Shown here one piece after another: positions 33,696 to 40,659 of a stretch of 40,659 bases of DNA. Origin of the DNA: Candidatus Schekmanbacteria bacterium. GTDB taxonomy: Bacteria > SZUA-182. The notes below the pieces were generated by a model. It was given only the letters and a program-made list of their open reading frames with translations, searched no databases and was not told where the DNA came from. The position numbers and the translations under genes are program-made. The stretch is from contig JACRJN010000187.1 in assembly GCA_016235675.1 (NCBI GenBank), positions 1 through 40,659 on the forward strand, written 5' to 3'. Numbering within the stretch: the stretch's first letter is position 1; each line of letters starts with the position of its first letter.

Positions 33696-35039
33696 ATGAA
33701 AAAAATCTGGCAATTTTTTTGTTCACTCAACCTGACCGTCTATCTGGGACTGGCTTTGTGTGTTCTGCTGCTTATCGGCTCTTTCTGCTTCATGCTAAGC
33801 GGGGAGAATCTGGCGGGGTTAAACAGCGAGGTGCTTTTCCCCTGGCTGATTAAATGCGGATGGGCGGGGCTGACTTATACCTGGTGGCTCTGGCTGACCT
33901 TAATCGTGATAGCCTTGATGGGAATCAATACATTTGTTTGCAGTATCGATCGCTTAAGCGTCCTGGTGCCTAAGGTATTGCGCCCCAAGCTGGATGTAAC
34001 CCGGCAATATTTGTCCGGCCTTGCGCTTTCCCAGGAAATGCTTTTGTCCGCACCCGTACCGGAAATCCAGCATCTTTTACAAAAAGCCTTACCTTTTAGC
34101 GGGTTTAAAAAGTTTCAGCAAAAGCAGCAGGCAGACGGAAGTCTGGTAATCTTTGCCCAAAAAGGGCGCTGGGCGGTTTTCGGCCCCTATATCGCCCACT
34201 TGGGATTCTTGTTGGTTTTGACCGGGCATTTAATCGGCAGCATTTTTGGCTACAAGGATTTCGGAGCGCCCGTCACTCATGAGGAAAAATATTTTATTGC
34301 CGACAGTTCGTTGTGGATCAGGTTGTTGGGGATGAATCCCTGTGTTAAAGGGGATAAAACCTCCGGAGATTGCGGGACTATCAATATTGGAGAGAATAAC
34401 ACCTTTTTGCAAAAATTCATGTTCGGCCCCAATCAGCCTTTGTTTTACCGGGGGTTCGCTATTTATCAGGGTGACTGGGAAAGACGGCTTAAAGCGGTTA
34501 ATCTGACGGTTAAACATAAAGACGGCCAGGAAAACCTGCTGATCCGGATGGGGGAGCGGAAAAATTTGAATCCCCAACTCAGCCTCATGCCGTATCTGAT
34601 TTTGCCGGATTTCGCTTTTAGTCCGGAGGGGAGGCCCTCTTCCCTTTCCGAAAAGTTTGATAACCCGGCCTTATATTTATTGGTTTTCCAAAATGGAGCG
34701 CCGGTTAAGCAAGGCTGGCTGTTTTTGCATAATTATAAATTACAAAGCCTGTATTATAATGATTGGGAGATAAAATTCAGCGGACTGAGTACTTATACGG
34801 TGTTATATGTCAACATCGCCCGCAATCCGGGGGCTTATCTGGTTTTAACCGGGGGAATCATCTTTATTTTAGGCAGCGCCTGGTTTTTATTGGGCAATCA
34901 TCGGCGGGTGTGGTTTTATCTCCAGCCTCAGGAAGACAAGACCTTACTCATTCTGGCCGGTTTGGCGGGGCAAAGACGGACTAAATTACGCGCTCAGATG
35001 GAACATATCGGGGAGCGTTTGAAAAGACACTACCGGTAG
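33696..35039 (+). CDS. resB: ResB/Ccs1-like cytochrome c biogenesis protein
   Basis: FFCSLNLTVYLGLALCVLLLIGS, GRWAVFGPYIAHLGFLLVLTGHLIGS, FYRGFAIYQGDWE. Confidence 0.88.
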   Translation: MKKIWQFFCSLNLTVYLGLALCVLLLIGSFCFMLSGENLAGLNSEVLFPWLIKCGWAGLTYTWWLWLTLIVIALMGINTFVCSIDRLSVLVPKVLRPKLDVTRQYLSGLALSQEMLLSAPVPEIQHLLQKALPFSGFKKFQQKQQADGSLVIFAQKGRWAVFGPYIAHLGFLLVLTGHLIGSIFGYKDFGAPVTHEEKYFIADSSLWIRLLGMNPCVKGDKTSGDCGTINIGENNTFLQKFMFGPNQPLFYRGFAIYQGDWERRLKAVNLTVKHKDGQENLLIRMGERKNLNPQLSLMPYLILPDFAFSPEGRPSSLSEKFDNPALYLLVFQNGAPVKQGWLFLHNYKLQSLYYNDWEIKFSGLSTYTVLYVNIARNPGAYLVLTGGIIFILGSAWFLLGNHRRVWFYLQPQEDKTLLILAGLAGQRRTKLRAQMEHIGERLKRHYR

Positions 35040-35085
35040 CACAGGCTTCCAGCCTGTGACACAGGCAAGATGCCTGTGCTACCGG
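35036..35085. repeat. Family F palindromic element between resB stop and terminator
   Basis: GGTAGCACAGGCTTCCAGCCTGTGACACAGGCAAGATGCCTGTGCTACCGG. Confidence 0.8.
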
Positions 35086-35088
35086 TAA

Positions 35089-35122
35089 AAAAACCGGGAG
35101 TTGTTGCCAACTCCCGGTTTTT
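35089..35122. terminator. Bidirectional rho-independent terminator
   Basis: AAAAACCGGGAGTTG-TTGC-CAACTCCCGGTTTTT, 15-bp perfect stem between convergent genes. Confidence 0.92.
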
Positions 35123-35141
35123 GATTTCTGCTTACAGATGA

Positions 35142-35471
35142 TTAATAGCGGTTGCGTCCGCCGCCGAATCCACCTGAGCGACCACCACCACCGCCGCCGA
35201 AACCTTCACGACGATTAGTGCTGCGGGCAGCCTTCGGACGTGCCTCATTTACGGTAATGGTTCTTTCGCAAAGCTCTGTGCCGTTCAATGCTTCAATCGC
35301 GGCTTGTGCTTGCTCTTTTTCAGGCATCTCAACAAAACCAAAACCCTTGGAGCGGCCTGTTTCGCCATCGACGATAATCTTGGCGGTCTGGACTTCTCCG
35401 TATGCCTCAAAGGCTGTTTTCAGGGCGTCTTCAGTCAACTGGTAGCTGAGATTGCCTACATAGATATTCAT
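35142..35471 (-). CDS. RRM-type glycine-rich RNA-binding protein
   Basis: MNIYVGNLSYQLTEDALKTAFEAYGEV, GRSKGFGFVEMP, Gly-rich tail. Confidence 0.93.
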   Translation of the reverse strand: MNIYVGNLSYQLTEDALKTAFEAYGEVQTAKIIVDGETGRSKGFGFVEMPEKEQAQAAIEALNGTELCERTITVNEARPKAARSTNRREGFGGGGGGRSGGFGGGRNRY

Positions 35472-35916
35472 GCTTCTTCTCTTTCTCTTTTGCCATGTTT
35501 TAGTGTTCAATCGAAGGTCTGTCCATGGCATTGTGACATATTTCGATGGTACCTTTTCTTAAGGGATACCAGCCTTTTTCTTGAAAGCCTTTAAATTAAA
35601 TGCCGTTTCCTATATTTGTGTATTTTTTATTCCTAAACAACATAAACCACACATATAGAACTATTACCGGTCTTTTAAACTATTTTAAGCTTTAAGTAGA
35701 TGAAAGAGCAGTTTTCGGAGAGCTTAAAAGGCATTTAATCAATTGGGCGGATAAAAACATCACTCTATGAACGGTAGGAACCTCGCAATAGAGAACTCAC
35801 CAAAAGATAAAATAGACTGCAACTCACTGAAAACACATTTATTACAACAAAACCATAATGTCAGACGTTATGGTCGCCATAATCAAGAAAGTTAGCTTTC
35901 ATATATTTATGAATTA

Positions 35917-35945
35917 AGTATACTGATTTGTTATAGACTTGTCAA
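35917..35945 (-). promoter_or_regulatory. Sigma70 promoter TTGACA-17-TATACT with a ~440-nt leader to the RRM gene
   Basis: Minus strand: TTGACA, AGTCTATAACAAATCAG, TATACT. Confidence 0.7.
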
Positions 35946-36116
35946 TTAAAATTTTAACAATTTTATTTTTTATATAAAAATTCATATCCTTGCCCCTTTA
36001 TATATCCCTTGGCAAAACACCATTATTTTTCTGGTTAATAAATATGTCTTTCATGATACTATAGATTTATAGGTTTGCCAATCCACTTCTATAGCGCGCA
36101 GGAAAAGAGTAACTCT

Positions 36117-38234
36117 ATGTCTCTGTTGTCAATTATAGCCAGAGCCAACAATAAAGACTTAAGTTTGCTGGAATTGCGGGCGATTCTGGATGCCCACGAT
36201 CGTTGGATAAAAACCGAGGGCCGGGAGGGGCAGCGCGCCGATTTACGCTCGGCTGATTTGCGTAAAACCAATTTATGGCGGGCGAATCTGCAAAATGCCG
36301 AATTGCGCTGGGCGAATTTAGAAGGCGCAAATTTGTTTTGCGCCAATTTGCAAGGTGCGGATTTGGGGGAAGTCAAAACAGGGAAAGAAACCGCCTTCGG
36401 CGAGGCGACTAATTTAAAGGACGCTGTTTTACGTGAAGCTGATCTGGAATATGCCGATTTGCGGAACGTCAAAGGCTTTTCGTTAAAACAACTGGCCGGA
36501 GCTAAAACCAGCGGATTGAAATTGCCGGAGAGTATCGGCAGCCTGGATAAGGGATTAGAACGGGCGGCGGAGATTATTAAAAGCGCCCGTCATGTATTCC
36601 ATATACTGCTTTTAGTTTGTATTTATACTGTATTTGTGCTAATCGCCACTAAAGACCTGCATTTAATTTCCCCATCCGCCGCCATCACCTTACCGCTGCT
36701 GGGCACACCTTTATCATTAACGGTTTTTTACCTGGTTGCCCCGTTGATACTGTTTGGCTTAAATATTTATTTTAATCTTTATTTACAGCAGCTTTGGGAG
36801 GAATTAAGTCTACAGCCGGCTGTTTTCCCCGACGGCAAACGGCTTAATGAGCGCGCCTATCCCTGGTTTTTAACCTGCATCGCCTTTACCCGCTTCAAAC
36901 ACCTGCGGGAAAATCCAGCGTCTTTAATCCGATTTCAAAAACCACTGGCGGAATTTTTGGCCTGGGGTACGGCGCCGCTGACTATGGCTATGCTTTGGTG
37001 GCGCTATATGAGCGGCCATGACTGGGCGCTGACGTCTTATCATATTACTGTATTAGCTGTAATCCTTTGGACATGTAAGCGATTCTACGATTTGGCCCTG
37101 GCAACTTTTTCCGGGAAAAAGGGCGATTTTTTCGGATTGAATGGAAAAGAGAAAACACGGTGTGTGCTGCGTAATTTAAGGCTATTTTTTTCTTTGGCCC
37201 TATTCTTTTTATTCCTATCCTTCATATCGATTAATTTTATCATAAATCTCAAGCTACCGAGAGCCGGATTATCCATAAAACCGATTTCATGGAGCACCGG
37301 AGCCAATAACCAGGTAATCGGTATCAATTTAGAGGGCAGAAACTTGCGTAATGCCGACTTAAGAGAATCTTTTTTGGTGCGCGCCCGGCTCAGATTCGCC
37401 AATTTGGAAAAGGCTTGCTTAAATCTGTCCAATATGCAGGAAGCCGATCTACAGGGAGCGAACTTAAAAGAAATTTCCATGCAGGGAGCCGATTTGCACC
37501 AAGCCAATCTGACCGAAGCTAATTTAACCGGCGCTAATCTGGAGAAAGCCAATTTATCTTACGCTGGTTTATCTAAAGCCGAAATGAACTTAGCCATTTG
37601 CTACCAGGCTGATTTGAGAAAAGCCGAATTAAGAAACGCTCAAATGAATAATATTTGTTTGCAGGAGGCAAATTTAACCTCAGCGGATCTCACTTTAGCT
37701 AAAATGATGGCGGGTTTATTTGCTAACGCGGTTTTGATAAAAGCCGATTTGCATGAAGCCGATGCCAGTAACGCTGATTTCCGGGAAGCAGATTTGACTT
37801 TTGCCGATTTGCGGGAAAGCACGCTCATCGGAGCTAATTTTCAAAAGGCAAAACTAGTGGCCGCCGATTTTCAGAAGGCGAATCTGAGTCTGGCTGATTT
37901 TCAAGGCGCGGACTTACGAAGAGCGATATTTCACGGGGCTAAATTAGAGGGAGTAAATTTTAAAGGCGCGGATTTGACCGGTTCCGCAGGCTTGGCTAAA
38001 GAGCATTTAATCAGCGCCCAAATTGATCAGATGACTAAATTACCGGCTGATTTGAATTATATTTTAGCCGAACGGAAAGACAAAAAAATACTGATCGGGA
38101 TCAGGAGCAAAAACCGTAGAAAACGCTACCCAAGTGAACTCCTTGTTTCAGATCAGGAGGACATGGATTACGCCCAAACCCTGGATAATATAAATGTTAT
38201 CGATAAGGTGGACAACAAGGATGTTAACTTTTAG
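36117..38234 (+). CDS. Membrane protein with two pentapeptide-repeat domains flanking a multi-TM domain
   Basis: ADLRSADLRKTNLWRANLQNAEL..., several TM helices, then ~45 further A(D/N)LxxA pentapeptides; RBS AGGAAAAGAG upstream of ATG 36117. Confidence 0.88.
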   Translation: MSLLSIIARANNKDLSLLELRAILDAHDRWIKTEGREGQRADLRSADLRKTNLWRANLQNAELRWANLEGANLFCANLQGADLGEVKTGKETAFGEATNLKDAVLREADLEYADLRNVKGFSLKQLAGAKTSGLKLPESIGSLDKGLERAAEIIKSARHVFHILLLVCIYTVFVLIATKDLHLISPSAAITLPLLGTPLSLTVFYLVAPLILFGLNIYFNLYLQQLWEELSLQPAVFPDGKRLNERAYPWFLTCIAFTRFKHLRENPASLIRFQKPLAEFLAWGTAPLTMAMLWWRYMSGHDWALTSYHITVLAVILWTCKRFYDLALATFSGKKGDFFGLNGKEKTRCVLRNLRLFFSLALFFLFLSFISINFIINLKLPRAGLSIKPISWSTGANNQVIGINLEGRNLRNADLRESFLVRARLRFANLEKACLNLSNMQEADLQGANLKEISMQGADLHQANLTEANLTGANLEKANLSYAGLSKAEMNLAICYQADLRKAELRNAQMNNICLQEANLTSADLTLAKMMAGLFANAVLIKADLHEADASNADFREADLTFADLRESTLIGANFQKAKLVAADFQKANLSLADFQGADLRRAIFHGAKLEGVNFKGADLTGSAGLAKEHLISAQIDQMTKLPADLNYILAERKDKKILIGIRSKNRRKRYPSELLVSDQEDMDYAQTLDNINVIDKVDNKDVNF

Positions 38235-38258
38235 GGGGCATAGAAATTTCAATTATAC
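38229..38258. repeat. Solo terminal fragment of element D
   Basis: TAGAAATTTCAATTATACC is identical to the reverse complement of the right end of 10698-10859. Confidence 0.7.
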
Positions 38259-38882
38259 CAGTTTATTTTCCAACATTTTCTTCAACGTCCGGGCAGCCAA
38301 AGTCACATCTTCCGCTTCGCTGATGGCGGAGACGACGGCGATGCGTTTAGCCCCCGCCGCGATAACATCCGCTAAGTTGGATGAATTGATTCCGCCGATG
38401 ATTAGCCAGGGCAGGGCGGTTATTCCGGCGATTTGGGTTAAAAAAGCCGTCCCCAGAGGCGGTGAGGCCATTTTCTTGGTGTTGGTGGAAAAGACGGGGC
38501 CTACGGCCAAGTAATCGATGGGTTCATTTTGCGCCGCTTTGGCCTGCTCCAGGCTATGAGTGGATAAGCCGATGATTTTATTGGCTCCCAGGATTTGACG
38601 CGCCTTTATCGGGGGTATATCCTCCTGTCCCAGATGAACGCCGTCGGCGTCCAATATTTGCGCTACATCCAGGCGATCGTTGATAATCAGAGGGATGTTT
38701 TTAGCCTTTAAAATCGGTTGTATTTTTTGCCCAAGGTCCAATAAAAAACGGATATTTTCTTCTTTATACCGCAACTGGACAATATCCACCCCCCCGGCTA
38801 CTGCCATTTCAATTAGTTGCAGCGGCGGATATTTCATATTGGATTTTATGTCGGCGACAAAATAAAGTTTGAATTCTTGCAT
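38253..38882 (-). CDS. thiE: Thiamine-phosphate synthase
   Basis: VDIVQLRYKE, LIINDRLDVAQILDADGVHLGQEDIP, IIGLSTHSLEQA, DYLAVGPVFSTNTK. Confidence 0.93.
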   Translation of the reverse strand: MQEFKLYFVADIKSNMKYPPLQLIEMAVAGGVDIVQLRYKEENIRFLLDLGQKIQPILKAKNIPLIINDRLDVAQILDADGVHLGQEDIPPIKARQILGANKIIGLSTHSLEQAKAAQNEPIDYLAVGPVFSTNTKKMASPPLGTAFLTQIAGITALPWLIIGGINSSNLADVIAAGAKRIAVVSAISEAEDVTLAARTLKKMLENKLV

Positions 38883-38916
38883 AATGGTTTGTCAGGTTTT
38901 TCATGACGGTATCTAC

Positions 38917-39016
38917 TGGTAGCACAGGCTTCCAGCCTGTGTTTGCGGCGGCTCCAGCGATTGCGCCATTTTTGTGCGGGCGCTGCCCGCATCACAGGCA
39001 AGATGCCTGTGCTACC
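38917..39016. repeat. Family F element, interrupted copy
   Basis: TGGTAGCACAGGCTTCCAGCCTGTG ... CATCACAGGCAAGATGCCTGTGCTACC. Confidence 0.75.
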
Positions 39017-39052
39017 GTATTGAGGAAGGCAAGCCGTCTCTACAATTCAAAT

Positions 39053-39094
39053 AAAAAGGCTATTTCCGCCCTGTCAGACCGAAATAGCCTTTTT
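39053..39094. terminator. Rho-independent terminator
   Basis: AAAAAGGCTATTTC ... GAAATAGCCTTTTT, 14-bp perfect stem. Confidence 0.9.
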
Positions 39095-39110
39095 AATATA
39101 CTGAAATAAC

Positions 39111-39270
39111 TAAGGGACTTGGGACGTATTAAAATACCGTATACTGAATTGTCATTGCGAGGCAGTCTTATCGCCGAAGCAATCTCAGACGCACAGGCAG
39201 AGATTGCTTCGCTCACCTAAAGGTCGCTCGCAATGACATAAACGGTATAATTGAAATTTCCAGGTCCCTA
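39111..39270. mobile_element. MITE-like element D copy 2 with family C nested inside
   Basis: Near-identical to 10698-10859; sits between the thi4 stop codon and the terminator. Confidence 0.85.
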
Positions 39271-40059
39271 AGCAATCAATTTGGAAAGTAACGAGTCGAT
39301 AACCAAATCAGCGGCTTTCTTCCCGGATAACAGCATACCGCCGAAGGTCGGGCCCATACGGGGAATACCGTAAGCGGTGGAAACCGACATACCACATACC
39401 ACCAGGCCGGGGAAAATCTGTCCGGTCTTTTCTACAATCCCGTCTTCAGAGGCCATTATATCCATCGCGCCCATGCCTTCCATTTTAAGCAAACCGCGTT
39501 TTTCCAAGGATTTAACTACCCAGGCATCATGACCGGTGGCGTCGATGACTACCTTTGCCTCCAAGGCTATCGGATCGACACAGGTGATAGCGCGGGGCAG
39601 GGCGGAAACCGGCGTCCAATTGACTACGGTGCCTTCGACACGGCCATTACGCAGCACCACATCGTCGAATTTAGTCATGTTGAGAAATTTGGCTCCGGCT
39701 TCACAGGCTGCGGCAATCAATTTGGAACAGGCATAAGGGCCGTCCGCGACATGCAGTCCCGGACTGACTTGTTTCATCGGTACCTTTAATTCTTCCAGAA
39801 CCTTCTGTCCCGGTTCACGTACCGTCAATTTATTCATCAAATAACCGCCGATCCAAAACCCTCCGCCTAAATAATTGTTGGATTCCAGAACCAATACCTT
39901 AACGCCTTGATCGGCCAAATGACGGGCGGCGACCAAACCGCTGGGGCCGGCGCCGACAATAATGACATCATTTCTGATAAAACTCTGTAAATCTTTGGAA
40001 AATTCGCTGACAATCGCCATACTGACATCAGCTTCAGAAGCAGGATGAAATATTGCCAT
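39268..40059 (-). CDS. thi4: Thi4-type thiazole synthase
   Basis: DVIIVGAGPSGLVAARHLADQGVKVLVLESNNYLGGGFWIGGY, VIDATGHDAWVV, GMSVSTAYGIPRMGPTFGGMLLSGKKAA. Confidence 0.92.
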   Translation of the reverse strand: MAIFHPASEADVSMAIVSEFSKDLQSFIRNDVIIVGAGPSGLVAARHLADQGVKVLVLESNNYLGGGFWIGGYLMNKLTVREPGQKVLEELKVPMKQVSPGLHVADGPYACSKLIAAACEAGAKFLNMTKFDDVVLRNGRVEGTVVNWTPVSALPRAITCVDPIALEAKVVIDATGHDAWVVKSLEKRGLLKMEGMGAMDIMASEDGIVEKTGQIFPGLVVCGMSVSTAYGIPRMGPTFGGMLLSGKKAADLVIDSLLSKLIA

Positions 40060-40434
40060 AAGTAAAAACCCCCTTTCAGTTATTATAAATCGTCATTCAA
40101 AATAATGGGAACTTTAACATATCACTTGTGTATCGGTCAAGCAAAAAGCAAAAATCTAGATAGAAATGTCTCTTCAAGGTAGCATTAGCCGGTTGTTTTT
40201 ATGCAACTTTTCTACCCCGTACTCCAATTCTTCAGGGATTGCACAGAAAGCAACCGGACAACATTGGCATAATACACGAAAGAAGAAAGATAAACGGCAA
40301 GAAATTTAAATCAGGGGTCTATGCAATATATTGAGATTTACTAGCGAAAAATATAAACATTCTGAAATATTACTTGACGATAGGTGACTATAAAATAAAC
40401 AAGATAACAAAATATCAATAATTATTTTTCAGTC

Positions 40435-40463
40435 TTGACAAAATAGCTTTAATAGCATATCAT
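40435..40463 (+). promoter_or_regulatory. Sigma70 promoter TTGACA-17-TATCAT
   Basis: TTGACA 40435-40440, 17-nt spacer, TATCAT 40458-40463. Confidence 0.65.
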
Positions 40464-40518
40464 AACATATATGCAATATAGTTGTAAAGCAATTAACATC
40501 TAAACGAGGTATGCTAAC

Positions 40519-40659
40519 ATGAGAAAATTGTTTGGTTTTGCCGCAACGGCCTTATTTATTTTGGGCTTATTTAATTTAGCTTCTGCTGCGGAATTTGCCA
40601 CCGGATTTGAGGAATTTGCCACCGGCAGCTATGCAGCAATCGATTTGCCTTGGGTGAAA
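40519..40659 (+). CDS. Secreted protein, N-terminal fragment (runs off window)
   Basis: MRKLFGFAATALFILGLFNLASAAEFATGFEEFATGSYAAIDLPWVK: signal peptide; ORF open to the window end. Confidence 0.75.
   Translation, partial: MRKLFGFAATALFILGLFNLASAAEFATGFEEFATGSYAAIDLPWVK

Noticed and set aside
36089-37828. Minus-strand Ser/Lys/Ala-rich ORFs opposite the pentapeptide gene
   Set aside because: Antisense reading of pentapeptide repeats gives a regular low-complexity protein; not credible.
40060-40250. Possible TPP riboswitch upstream of thi4
   Set aside because: No CTGAGA or ACCTGATCTGG-like conserved elements visible on the minus strand; thiE upstream region likewise.

Overview
The window comes from a diderm, LPS-making bacterium. 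lpxD, OmpH/Skp, GspC and cytochrome c biogenesis genes are present; I cannot assign a taxon. No rRNA, tRNA, CRISPR array or transposase gene was recognised. The left edge holds a truncated minus-strand NACHT/STAND-pentapeptide-WD40 gene (1..2140) that is missing from the ORF track. Housekeeping and accessory genes include argB, lpxD, OmpH, an EF-G-like GTPase, an ExeA-like ATPase, gspC, glgC, iscU/nifU, an MnmA-like thiolase, rmlA, an alcohol dehydrogenase, ccsA/resB, an RRM protein, thiE and thi4. A 1758-aa secreted MopE/CFI-box protein lies directly downstream of gspC. The accessory interest falls in three areas. (1) A solitary GIY-YIG gene is enclosed by a 31-bp near-perfect inverted repeat built from REP-like hairpins, with further copies of the hairpin nearby; this may be a GIY-YIG-based analogue of REP/RAYT systems. 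(2) A tightly packed operon runs antitoxin, ParE-like toxin, MNT-like nucleotidyltransferase, 67-aa protein, then a ClpX-like AAA+ lacking the zinc finger. (3) The intergenic DNA is dense with nested palindromic (MITE-like) elements. These show target-site duplications, and their ends repeatedly supply the stop codons of neighbouring genes. Several near-consensus sigma70 promoters with 17-bp spacers are visible, one of which should give a leaderless mRNA.
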